DNA of 23,222 bases, taken from an uncultured Eubacteriales bacterium (GTDB lineage: Bacteria; Bacillota; Clostridia; Oscillospirales; CAG-272). The position numbers were made by a program, and so were the translations under genes. The DNA lies in NCBI GenBank assembly GCA_934447715.1, contig CAKSER010000028.1, forward strand, positions 1-23,222, read 5' to 3'. The notes beneath the pieces were generated by a model that worked only from the letters and a program-made list of their open reading frames with translations, made no database searches and was not told the origin of the DNA. The first letter of the stretch is position 1. The number at the start of each line of letters is the position of its first letter. Below, piece by piece: positions 1 through 7,272 of the stretch.

Positions 1-31
1 AGCATAGCGGCGAAAGTACGGATGAATAGGC

Positions 32-77
32 AAAAACGATGCCGGACTGACACCAAAAGCGTGGGCAGTCCGGCATC
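32..77 (-). terminator. Rho-independent terminator of the recombinase unit
   Basis: A perfect 12-bp inverted repeat (38-49 pairs with 66-77, arms GATGCCGGACTG and CAGTCCGGCATC) is followed on the minus strand by CGTTTTTG. It starts 7 bases after the stop of the 155-residue gene, so it probably ends the recombinase transcript. Confidence 0.85.
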
Positions 78-83
78 TTTCAA

Positions 84-551
84 TTAGTTATCGGCCTCCT
101 CGCTATCTATGGAATTTTCGGCGAGCGCTGCTGCGGCTTCACGTTCACGGCGTGCCGCCCAGCCGCCTTTTGCCCTGGGTGCGTATGCAGATTCCAGTGC
201 ATACATGATGCCCTGTTCATCGGCAAAGTAAATACCGGGGACATTCCAATTATCCTCGGCATTCCAGTCCATCAGCTTTCTGACCATATCCACGACCGTG
301 GCGTTGCTGATTTTGATCTGCGCTTTCTGCACGCCCTCCGGCTTGGAGAAGCGCACGGCATTCGGAGCGTCCTCCTTGCAGGCCCGGATGGCGAACTGCT
401 TCGACTTCGGTTCAATCAGGAACTGGATGTACTCCGGGAAGTGGAGTTCCTGTGCGGTCTGCACATTGAACTTCACGATATTGCCTGCGAAAGTGCAGAC
501 AGAGGCGGAACGGGTCTTAATAAGGTCGATGACAGAAAATTTTTCAAACAT
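84..551 (-). CDS. Hypothetical protein coupled to the serine recombinase
   Basis: A 155-residue protein that I do not recognise as a named family. It is soluble, with no signal peptide or membrane segment. The N-terminal two thirds is mixed alpha/beta with many Phe, Ile and Val residues. The last 30 residues are Ala/Arg/Glu-rich and acidic at the end, like a helical tail. Its ATG lies only 5 bases after the recombinase stop codon, and its ribosome binding site (GAAGGAG) sits inside the last codons of the recombinase, so translation of the two is probably coupled. A strong terminator follows. The position suggests an accessory factor or cargo gene of the integrative element, for example a recombination directionality or maintenance factor. 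That role is inferred from neighbours only. Confidence 0.8.
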   Translation of the reverse strand: MFEKFSVIDLIKTRSASVCTFAGNIVKFNVQTAQELHFPEYIQFLIEPKSKQFAIRACKEDAPNAVRFSKPEGVQKAQIKISNATVVDMVRKLMDWNAEDNWNVPGIYFADEQGIMYALESAYAPRAKGGWAARREREAAAALAENSIDSEEADN

Positions 552-556
552 GGTAG

Positions 557-1771
557 TTACTCCTTCTCAATTACAATAAAGTTGTCGTCCTCCTCGGCAA
601 CGACCGGGGCGGGTTCTGGTTTTTGGGTCGCGGAGATAAGCAGGTTATCCACATACTCCTCGTCCCACGATGGGTCGACGATTATAAAGCCGGACAGTGC
701 TCCTTTGACCACGATACGTGGCTTCCGGTGGGTGCTGCGCCGTTTCCGATACCGTCGTTCTTTGCGGATCTGCTGTGCCAACAGCCAGTCGTTTTTCTCG
801 ATGATGGGGATATGATGCCCCTCGACGAAATACTGCGGCTCTATGCCGTTGTTCTTTACACTCTTATGCGTGAAAAAGTCTATCGTAACTGTTTTTTGAC
901 ACAGGGCGTCCCCGCAGAACTTTTCATTTTTAAGGATGCCCAGGACACTGCCGGAGCTCCAAACCGATAGACCTTTTACAGTAGGAATGCCGCTCTTCGT
1001 CAGCAATTCCGCAATTTGCGTGGATGAATAGCCGTCCAGATAGAGACTGTATATGGTTCTGACAATATCCGCTTCGTCCTCTACGATCTCCCAGTTCTTT
1101 TCATCATCCAGCCGATAGCCGAGCAGAGCCCAACTGGGGTAGATCCCAAGGCCCTGCGCTCTTCGGCGCTTGAATGACCATTTCAGACTGTTGGATTTTT
1201 GTTCGGACTCACTTTGCGCCACGAGGCTCAATACGGTAATGACCATATCGCTGCTCTTATCCAGCGTGTTGAGCTTCTCGGTCTCAAAGTACACGCCCAC
1301 AGGCGGGTCGAGCTTTCGCAGCATGAAAATGTAGTTCAGACTGTCCAGCACATTTCTGGCAAAACGGCTGACCTGCTTCGTGATGATAAGGTCGATCTCT
1401 CCCGCTTTGCATTTTTCGATCATTTCGAGAAAGTGCTCACGGTGCAGAACAGAAGTGCCGGAAATGCCCTCATCGGCGAAAATACCGGCAAACTCCCATT
1501 CCGGATTCTCCCGGATCATACGGGTATAGTTTTGCACTTGAAGCTCGTAACTGCTGGCCTGGGTGTCCTCGTCCGTGCTGACACGGCAGTACGCACACAC
1601 ACGAAGTTTCTTCTTTTCGGTTTCCGCTTCCATATCCCTTTTTGCGGGAATGATCTGTACCTCCTTTTGCGGACCGTTGATGTATGCGTCACGGATGGCG
1701 TTCTTGGTGGACTGCCTTTTTTCCTCGCTGCGACCGCGAGGTCGAAGTGGTTGTTTCTTCGTTATCTTCAT
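557..1771 (-). CDS. Large serine recombinase lacking the zinc ribbon
   Basis: A 404-residue site-specific recombinase. An N-terminal extension of about 55 basic residues precedes the resolvase catalytic domain, whose nucleophile is Ser65 in YCRVSTDE. Family landmarks follow: DEGISGTS, ITKQVSRFARN, and the serine/glutamine-rich SLVAQSESEQ at the start of the long helix. A 'Recombinase' DNA-binding domain spans about residues 200-290 (GYRLDDE, SSTQIAELL, LGILKNEKFCGDA). Large serine recombinases usually continue into a Cys4 zinc ribbon and a coiled coil. Here no CxxC pair is present and the protein ends with a Pro/Glu-rich acidic tail. The start is set by a very strong ribosome binding site (AGGAGGAGGTGA). 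It probably drives excision or integration of the element, possibly together with another recombinase outside the window. Downstream it is coupled to a 155-residue gene. Confidence 0.92.
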   Translation of the reverse strand: MKITKKQPLRPRGRSEEKRQSTKNAIRDAYINGPQKEVQIIPAKRDMEAETEKKKLRVCAYCRVSTDEDTQASSYELQVQNYTRMIRENPEWEFAGIFADEGISGTSVLHREHFLEMIEKCKAGEIDLIITKQVSRFARNVLDSLNYIFMLRKLDPPVGVYFETEKLNTLDKSSDMVITVLSLVAQSESEQKSNSLKWSFKRRRAQGLGIYPSWALLGYRLDDEKNWEIVEDEADIVRTIYSLYLDGYSSTQIAELLTKSGIPTVKGLSVWSSGSVLGILKNEKFCGDALCQKTVTIDFFTHKSVKNNGIEPQYFVEGHHIPIIEKNDWLLAQQIRKERRYRKRRSTHRKPRIVVKGALSGFIIVDPSWDEEYVDNLLISATQKPEPAPVVAEEDDNFIVIEKE

Positions 1772-1798
1772 AGGTTCACCTCCTCCTGCCGCAGATTA

Positions 1799-1818
1799 TG
1801 TGGGCAGATAAGCCCACA
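1799..1818 (-). promoter_or_regulatory. Leader hairpin before the recombinase ribosome binding site
   Basis: A perfect 7-bp stem (TGTGGGC/GCCCACA) with a 6-base loop sits between the predicted transcription start and the ribosome binding site of the recombinase. It has no T-tract, so it is not a terminator. It could stabilise the leader or act as a protein-binding site. Confidence 0.5.
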
Positions 1819-1843
1819 CCGCAGCTCGGAGCCGGCGAATTCT

Positions 1844-1872
1844 ATTATATCGTGAAAATATGAAAACCGTTA
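1844..1872 (-). promoter_or_regulatory. Predicted promoter of the recombinase gene
   Basis: On the minus strand a perfect TATAAT (1844-1849) lies about 70 bases before the recombinase start. The -35 position 17 bases upstream reads TAACGG (TTAACG with an 18-base spacer), a poor match. That -35 lies inside the large inverted repeat at 1866-1905, so a protein bound there would block the promoter or replace its weak -35. Confidence 0.55.
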
Positions 1873-1905
1873 ACTTGAATGGCAATTAGCACTCAAGTTA
1901 ACGGT
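1866..1905. repeat. Perfect 13-bp inverted repeat, operator or terminator
   Basis: The arms ACCGTTAACTTGA (1866-1878) and TCAAGTTAACGGT (1893-1905) are separated by 14 bases. It lies between the XRE gene stop and the recombinase, and overlaps the recombinase -35 region. On the minus strand it is followed by TTTTCATATTTTC, so it could also be a weak terminator for the XRE gene. The AT-rich stem fits an operator at least as well as a terminator. Confidence 0.75.
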
Positions 1906-1957
1906 ATTGGAGCAAAAAATAAGAAGCCTTTCAGCCCCTTATTTCAACATTGGTGAT

Positions 1958-2269
1958 TTACTTGTCATTATTCATGGCTTTCAGCATTTGGTTCGCCGCT
2001 TTCTTTTGTTCCGGCGTGAGGTTGACCCAGTTTTCAAACAGCTCTTTGAGTTCCGGGCTGATTTCAACCATCTCACCCTCGGCAAAGAACTGCGCCATCG
2101 TGATGCCGAATCCCTTACAGATCGCTTCCAGCGTTGCGAGTGAGGGAACTGTATTTCTCCTATAAATATTCGCAATCGTGGACTCGGATAAGCCACAGTT
2201 CTTTGCCAGCCTATACTCAGTCCAACCGCGCTCGTTTAAGAGCTGCCGGAGCCTCTCGTGCGTGTCCAT
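1958..2269 (-). CDS. XRE-family transcriptional regulator
   Basis: A 103-residue Cro/CI-type DNA-binding protein. The helix-turn-helix covers about residues 5-63: LRQLLNERGWTEYRLAKNCG, then LSESTIANIYRR as the turn and recognition helix, then the typical SLATLEAICKGFGI. The remaining 40 residues (SPELKELFENW, LTPEQKKAANQML) are helical and resemble the dimerisation tail seen in small Clostridial XRE repressors. The start ATG is preceded by GGAAGGGTGGTGA. It is transcribed toward the recombinase and away from the SLOG gene, the usual layout for a repressor controlling an element's own divergent promoters. Palindromes in both neighbouring gaps are candidate operators. It could equally control only itself. 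Confidence 0.9.
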   Translation of the reverse strand: MDTHERLRQLLNERGWTEYRLAKNCGLSESTIANIYRRNTVPSLATLEAICKGFGITMAQFFAEGEMVEISPELKELFENWVNLTPEQKKAANQMLKAMNNDK

Positions 2270-2293
2270 AGCATCACCACCCTTCCTGTAATT

Positions 2294-2382
2294 ATTTTAC
2301 CCGCAAACTAAAAGGTATTGTACTGGCTACTTGTACTGAACATACCGTTATGTTAAACTGTATAATAACGGGAATTCAGTAC
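2294..2382. promoter_or_regulatory. Divergent control region between XRE and SLOG genes
   Basis: TTGTACTG occurs twice 13 bases apart (2318-2325 and 2331-2338), and its core reappears inverted as CAGTAC (2377-2382). A palindrome AACATA-N4-TATGTT (2339-2354) lies just upstream of a plus-strand TATAAT (2361-2366), covering its -35 region, where no good TTGACA exists. On the minus strand TAAAAT (revcomp of 2294-2299) is a candidate -10 for the XRE gene. The repeats overlap both putative promoters, as expected for an autoregulated repressor. Confidence 0.5.
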
Positions 2383-2394
2383 GGAGGGATGACA

Positions 2395-2889
2395 ATGCTG
2401 ACCGAGGAACAAAAGCGGATGCACAGAGTGTGTTTTACGGGCCACCGCCCGGAGAAGTTGAAACAGTCTGAAAGCGTGATCGTGAAAGCTCTGGAAACTG
2501 CGATCAAAGAAGCGATTGCAGACGGAAAGAATGTATTTATTTCCGGCATGGCTCGTGGGGTGGATATCTGGGCGGCTGAAATCGTGCTGCGTCTGCGGAA
2601 AGAGGGGGCGAATGTAAAATTGATTTGTGCCAGTCCCTACAAAGGCTTTGAATGTGGTTGGAGCATCGAATGGCAGCAAAGATACAATGCTGTTCTGGAA
2701 GCAGCAGACCTTGTGCGGTTTATTTGCCCTGGGTACAGCAGAGCCTGCTTCCAGATCCGCAATGAGTGGATGGTCGACCATTCGGCTCTGGTAATTGCTG
2801 TGTTCAACGGCATAAATGGAGGTACAAGGAACACGCTTCTTTATGCTGAAAAGCGGAATGTGGAATGTGCACATATTAGTTCAATATAA
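2395..2889 (+). CDS. SLOG-family (DUF1273, YpsA-like) protein
   Basis: A 164-residue Rossmannoid protein of the SLOG superfamily (SMF/DprA-LOG fold). The family signatures are visible: CFTGHRP near residue 15, GMARGVDIWAAE at about 55-66, an ICASPYKG strand-loop, and a C-terminal block containing the FNGINGGTRN glycine-rich loop that would sit in the nucleotide-binding pocket. I chose the ATG at 2395 because GGAGGG lies six bases before it; the in-frame ATG at 2350 has no ribosome binding site and precedes the -10 box. SLOG proteins bind nucleotides or nucleotide-derived ligands; the ligand of the YpsA/DUF1273 branch is not settled. The gene stands between the element's repressor and a restriction operon, so a role in element biology or defence is possible but only inferred. 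Confidence 0.88.
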   Translation: MLTEEQKRMHRVCFTGHRPEKLKQSESVIVKALETAIKEAIADGKNVFISGMARGVDIWAAEIVLRLRKEGANVKLICASPYKGFECGWSIEWQQRYNAVLEAADLVRFICPGYSRACFQIRNEWMVDHSALVIAVFNGINGGTRNTLLYAEKRNVECAHISSI

Positions 2890-2927
2890 TTTCCGTATTC
2901 TTTCTGTTTAAAAAAAGTGAGTCAATC

Positions 2928-2956
2928 TTGCTTTTTCTCAAGTTTCGTGGTATAAT
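2928..2956 (+). promoter_or_regulatory. Promoter of the restriction-modification operon
   Basis: TTGCTT (2928-2933), a 17-base spacer and TATAAT (2951-2956) with an extended -10 TG one base upstream. It lies about 40 bases before the methyltransferase start, which has its own AGGAGG at 2986-2991. No other good promoter is visible before the three-gene operon. Confidence 0.8.
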
Positions 2957-2998
2957 GTATATGTATTTCGATTTACTACAATCCCAGGAGGCACAAAA

Positions 2999-4312
2999 AT
3001 GAGGGTAAGCTATAAACCACTTTGGCATACATTACTCGAAAAAGGTATGACAAAAGAGGATTTGCGAGTTCAGGCAAAATTAACAACCAATGCCATCGCA
3101 AATATGGGGAAGGACAAAAATGTGAGTATGCAGACACTGCTTAAAATCTGTGATGCTCTTCAATGTGATTTGAGTGAAGTTGTTGAGATTGAAGGAACTT
3201 CAAATCCTTCCTTGAGTATAAAATCAAAAGATAAGGGTGATGAGCCACTGGCCCGCCCCCGTTTGGCTCCTTTGAATGGAAATGCAGATGGGCCCAAGCT
3301 GGTTTCACTGTTCTCTGGATGCGGTGGTATGGATGCTGGTTTTGAACAGGCTGGTTATAATAGAGTTTGGGCAAATGATTTTGACAAAGATGCACAGGCT
3401 GTCTTTCAACTCAATTTGGGAGCGATTGATGGACGGGACATTACCACCGTTCCTGAGGATGAAATTCCAGACTGTGACATCATAACAGCTGGCTTTCCGT
3501 GTCAACCCTTTTCAAACGCAGGTAACAGAAAAGGCGTTTATGACACCAGAGGAGAATTGTACCTTGAATGTCTCCGTATTATTGAAAAGAAAAAGCCTAA
3601 GGTGGTTCTATTCGAAAATGTAAAAGGACTTCTGTCATCGAAACATCAAAGCGGTAAGAGGCTGATTGATGTTATCAAGGGGGATCTTGAAAACATCGGG
3701 TATCAAGTAAACTATCGCGTTGTCAATGCCTCAGACTATGGAGTTCCGCAAAACAGAGAACGAATGATTCTTGTTGCCTTTAGAAATGACATTGGAAAGG
3801 TATTCGAGTTCCCCCCCATCCAAACAGATAAGAGTCAGCTAACTCTGAGACATATACTGGATATCCCTGAAAGCACTCCGAATCAGTCTGCGTTTTGGGT
3901 GTATTCCCCTCAGGCGCAAAATATGATAGAGCAAATTCCTCAGGGCGGATCTTGGAAGAACATTCCCTATGAAAATCTGTCTCCCAGGTTTCAACGTATT
4001 AGGGATGACATGAAGCGATATCATGCGCCAAACTTCTATAGGCGCTTTAGTTTAGATGAAATTAACGGAACAATTACAGCATCGGCACAACCCGAAAATT
4101 GTGGTATTACCCACCCAACCCAAAATAGGCGATACACCATACGCGAAATTGCACGTATTCAAACATTCCCCGATGACTTTGTTTTCTTGGACAATTCTTT
4201 AAAGGACATCATTGCGATGTATAAAGTTATTGGTAATGCTGTTCCAGTCAAGTTGGCAAAAGTAATTGGCACAGCGATTCTTGAGCAGGCATTTTCGAAG
4301 GAGGTAAAATAA
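2999..4312 (+). CDS. Cytosine-5 DNA methyltransferase with N-terminal HTH
   Basis: A 437-residue enzyme that transfers a methyl group from S-adenosylmethionine to C5 of cytosine in a specific DNA site. Residues 1-65 form an XRE-type helix-turn-helix (DLRVQAKLTTNAIANMGKDK, then LLKICDALQCDLSEVVE). A linker of about 35 residues follows, then the catalytic domain: motif I FSGCGG (105-110), motif IV GFPCQPF with nucleophile Cys168, motif VI ENV (206-208), motif VIII QNRER (251-255), and motif X VIGNAVP near the C-terminus. The target-recognition region is about residues 265-390. It is the first gene of an operon, overlapping the McrB-like gene by one base (TAATG). The fused HTH may let the enzyme regulate its own operon, as the N-terminal domains of M.EcoRII and M.SsoII do. 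That is an inference here. Confidence 0.95.
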   Translation: MRVSYKPLWHTLLEKGMTKEDLRVQAKLTTNAIANMGKDKNVSMQTLLKICDALQCDLSEVVEIEGTSNPSLSIKSKDKGDEPLARPRLAPLNGNADGPKLVSLFSGCGGMDAGFEQAGYNRVWANDFDKDAQAVFQLNLGAIDGRDITTVPEDEIPDCDIITAGFPCQPFSNAGNRKGVYDTRGELYLECLRIIEKKKPKVVLFENVKGLLSSKHQSGKRLIDVIKGDLENIGYQVNYRVVNASDYGVPQNRERMILVAFRNDIGKVFEFPPIQTDKSQLTLRHILDIPESTPNQSAFWVYSPQAQNMIEQIPQGGSWKNIPYENLSPRFQRIRDDMKRYHAPNFYRRFSLDEINGTITASAQPENCGITHPTQNRRYTIREIARIQTFPDDFVFLDNSLKDIIAMYKVIGNAVPVKLAKVIGTAILEQAFSKEVK

Positions 4313-6006
4313 TGGCTACTGTTTATGTCTCACGTGAATCCATCAGCGATGCTGTGGGGTACTTTTCTGGGAAAAATTATACAGCTCCAGAGCAAATTGG
4401 ATTGTTCTTCTTTTTTAAAGCTTTAAAATTTAATAGCCGCGAGTACATTCCTTACCAGCCTGGCGAAGGGGCGCAAAAAGCTGAGAACATCAGAAAATTA
4501 TATGATTTGTGCGGTTTATTTGACTCCTCTTCGGAAGAAGGCGGCAAAAGAACGGGCTTATTCCCGTTTTCTATATCACGTATCATTAAAACATCTTCGT
4601 ACTATAACGGCGGTACAGAATTCAGACGTCTTATTGGCAGAATCAAGGACACCATGGATAATACGCTGATAGATGAACAAAAGTACCTCCGTAAAGATGA
4701 ACTGGACGCTGGTCGTTTTAAATTTGCCCCGAACTACATTGAGATGCTGTTTTCAAATTTCCTTGTAGGGAATAAAATATCGCTTCAGAAATTTGCGGCG
4801 TGGTATTACCGCTTCTATTCATTTACGGTTGATGATTCGTGGATTGAGGAATTCAAAACTGAGTATTATGAATCGTTTACACGGCTTTGCACAAAAAAAT
4901 TAATCGAAGATCTTCGGCTGACTTCCCAGGAACTTACGGAACTTTTTGACACTAATGACGGCATAATCAAATATGCAGATACCCGTATTACTGGCGAAGA
5001 ACTCCGTGGACTGCTATCGTTTGATCATGGCGCCTCCCCTGAAATCACCGTAGCAGCCACGGCAGGAACATATATGCCGGCAAGTGTGGTTGTTGAACGT
5101 GATGAGGTAATAAGTTATACAACGCCTCATGGCCAAAATATTACGGAGGAGGCTCTTACATCGCTGTTGATGGCAACACAGCAGGCCGTCTTATCCGGAC
5201 CTCCGGGAACAGGAAAATCTTACATTTCTGATAAAGTTCGCTCGCAGTTTGACGAATCATATTTGATTCAATTTCACCCGAACTTAACTTATGAGCAATT
5301 CATCGGTGGTAGCACATTTGACGGCGATGGCAATGTGAGAGCACAAGCCGGTGTTTTTCTCGAATTTTGTGAAAACGCAAGGGCGAACGAAAATCAGAAA
5401 TTCCTATTTTTGATTGACGAAATAAACAGGGGCAATGTCTCTAAAATATTTGGCGAAACAATTCTTGCGCTCGATAGAGAGTATAAAGTGCAGTTGCCAA
5501 CACCCTTGTTACTCAAAAATGGTAATTTGGTGAGCACATTCTCTATTCCTGAGAATGTTTATATCTTGGCAACAATGAATTCTGCAGATAGAAGTATCGC
5601 GCTGGTTGATTATGCTATCAGGCGGCGCTTCGCATTTGTAAATTTCTACCCCAATAGTGAGGTTGTTGATTACAAATCTGACTATTCGGAACTGCCAGGT
5701 ATTCGTGTGGGCAAAATAATGGATGGTATAAATGAAAAACTGATGAGCGTCCTCGGAGATGGAGATCTTCTTTTGGGGCAGTCGTACTTTATGCCCAAAT
5801 GGGCCATCAAAGCAGAGTCGGGCAAAATTGTTTGGACCAAGGATATTCTACGTGACTTGTTTAATTATTACATTTTGCCCATCATAGAAGAATACACATA
5901 CGGAAATAAGCGGTACTTGGCAAATGTTGCGGGTGAGAAACTAACTACTCGAATTACAGATGCCGATGAATTTCTTGAGGAACTGACATTCCAGTTTGGT
6001 AAGTGA
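4312..6006 (+). CDS. McrB-like AAA+ restriction motor subunit
   Basis: A 564-residue AAA+ NTPase of the McrB type. Residues 1 to about 250 match no domain I can name and probably hold the DNA-recognition part. The AAA+ module has Walker A GPPGTGKS (296-303), Walker B FLFLIDEINRG (364-374) and the McrB signature MNSADRS (422-428), followed by an arginine-rich DYAIRRRFAF segment. McrB proteins hydrolyse GTP, form a ring and couple DNA binding to cleavage by McrC. Its ribosome binding site AAGGAGG lies in the end of the methyltransferase gene, and the two genes overlap by one base, so synthesis is coupled. With a cognate methyltransferase in the operon, it more likely works like the LlaJI or BsuMI restriction subunits than like a methylation-dependent type IV enzyme. 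Confidence 0.92.
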   Translation: MATVYVSRESISDAVGYFSGKNYTAPEQIGLFFFFKALKFNSREYIPYQPGEGAQKAENIRKLYDLCGLFDSSSEEGGKRTGLFPFSISRIIKTSSYYNGGTEFRRLIGRIKDTMDNTLIDEQKYLRKDELDAGRFKFAPNYIEMLFSNFLVGNKISLQKFAAWYYRFYSFTVDDSWIEEFKTEYYESFTRLCTKKLIEDLRLTSQELTELFDTNDGIIKYADTRITGEELRGLLSFDHGASPEITVAATAGTYMPASVVVERDEVISYTTPHGQNITEEALTSLLMATQQAVLSGPPGTGKSYISDKVRSQFDESYLIQFHPNLTYEQFIGGSTFDGDGNVRAQAGVFLEFCENARANENQKFLFLIDEINRGNVSKIFGETILALDREYKVQLPTPLLLKNGNLVSTFSIPENVYILATMNSADRSIALVDYAIRRRFAFVNFYPNSEVVDYKSDYSELPGIRVGKIMDGINEKLMSVLGDGDLLLGQSYFMPKWAIKAESGKIVWTKDILRDLFNYYILPIIEEYTYGNKRYLANVAGEKLTTRITDADEFLEELTFQFGK

Positions 6007-6017
6007 GGTGATTTTAG

Positions 6018-7223
6018 GTGGTTTCAACGACGATGGTCGAGCAGGGTTCCCTTTTAAAGCTCTACCCGGACGAACTTGAATCAGTAAAATTGATTCTTTC
6101 AAAAAAGGGGATGTCTTGGGACTGCCTTGATTCTCAGCAGCAAATTCTAAAATTTCCACAACAATATGTCGGATATATTGGGCTGCCAAATAGGAGAATA
6201 ATCATAAAGCCTAAGCACAATGGAATTACCATAAGTCATATACTCCGAATATACTATTTTCTGTATTCTGCAGAATATACCGACCTCGATACGCCAATGT
6301 ATGATATTGAGTCGGGTAACGATGTAAACCTCATTGCTTTGTACATAAAAGAGCTCTTATCTGTAGTACATCGCGGGTTACCAGTAGAATATAAAGAAAT
6401 CAATAATGATTTGGGGTTTGTACGAGGAAAGTTGAACACCATACCAACCGTGATGAACATGAAATCACAGAAACGTGAGTGCTTTAATTGCTCCTTTGAT
6501 GACTTAACGCGGGATATCGGTATTAATCGACTGCTTTTGGCAGCAGCAAAGAAAATCGAGGCTTACGCAAACACAGCAGAATTGTCGTATATTATACGGC
6601 AATTTGGAACTATTGACTATTCAAAGATTCCAGACAAAGTCTCTTTTACAAAAAACACGGCCTATTGCAAGAAAGCTGTTTCACTCGCATATATGATTTT
6701 GAACGATCTGACATTGTCGACTGCTGGAGAAGCTTCTGGAGGAGAGAGCCTACTAATTAATTTTGATAAGGTTTATGAGGATTTTATCAAAAAAATTCTC
6801 ATGGATTATTCTTCAGTAGGAAAGTTTACATATTGGACAGAGGAAAAAGTGTATGCGTTTTGTTCGGATTCAGATGGTTTCTTTGAAAGAGCGTACATTC
6901 CTGATTTATTGTACGATTATTCCGAGAGTTGTGGAAAGCCAACCGCTCGTGCAGTCCTTGATATGAAAAATAAAACCTCTCTTCCGTTTCACAATCCAGA
7001 TATTTACCAAATGGCGTTCTATGGTCAAATGCTTAATTGCAAAAAGATTATACTCTGTTATCCAACCAATGAAGATCGTAAAAGCGCTGCTCTGCGTTTT
7101 ACCGATGAAAAGTTCTTTTTGCAAAAGGTATATGCCGCTTTCATGAACCTGGCTGGAAATACAGCACAGGAATTCAAAGCCAATATAATGAGCTTCGTCT
7201 TCAAAATAGAATGCTTGTTATAA
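6018..7223 (+). CDS. McrC-like PD-(D/E)xK nuclease subunit
   Basis: A 401-residue McrC-family endonuclease subunit. The N-terminal half (about 1-270) is the McrC domain that contacts the McrB ring (FPQQYVGYIGLPNRRIIIKPKH, then LLINFDKVYEDFIKKIL at about 248-264). The nuclease core shows the PD-(D/E)xK arrangement: Asp296 in YIPDLL, then Asp315 and Lys317 in VLDMKNK, and the trailing QMAFYGQML helix. These residues look intact, so the enzyme should be catalytically competent. The start is taken as GTG 6018, supported by GAGGTGAT eight bases upstream; an in-frame ATG at 6033 is the alternative. It begins 11 bases after the McrB-like stop codon and closes the operon. I see no good plus-strand terminator immediately after it. 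Confidence 0.92.
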   Translation: MVSTTMVEQGSLLKLYPDELESVKLILSKKGMSWDCLDSQQQILKFPQQYVGYIGLPNRRIIIKPKHNGITISHILRIYYFLYSAEYTDLDTPMYDIESGNDVNLIALYIKELLSVVHRGLPVEYKEINNDLGFVRGKLNTIPTVMNMKSQKRECFNCSFDDLTRDIGINRLLLAAAKKIEAYANTAELSYIIRQFGTIDYSKIPDKVSFTKNTAYCKKAVSLAYMILNDLTLSTAGEASGGESLLINFDKVYEDFIKKILMDYSSVGKFTYWTEEKVYAFCSDSDGFFERAYIPDLLYDYSESCGKPTARAVLDMKNKTSLPFHNPDIYQMAFYGQMLNCKKIILCYPTNEDRKSAALRFTDEKFFLQKVYAAFMNLAGNTAQEFKANIMSFVFKIECLL

Positions 7224-7272
7224 ATCCACTATAAGCGCCAAATGCCAGCCTATTGTTACCTTACGTTTTTAG

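Noticed and set aside
1958..2269. Antitoxin of a toxin-antitoxin pair
   Set aside because: No small toxin gene adjoins the XRE gene; the neighbours are a recombinase and a divergent SLOG gene, which fits an element repressor.
4312..7223. Stand-alone type IV McrBC system
   Set aside because: The genes are coupled to a cytosine-5 methyltransferase; a system cutting that methylation would attack the host, so a LlaJI/BsuMI-like reading is preferred, though site differences could still allow type IV action.
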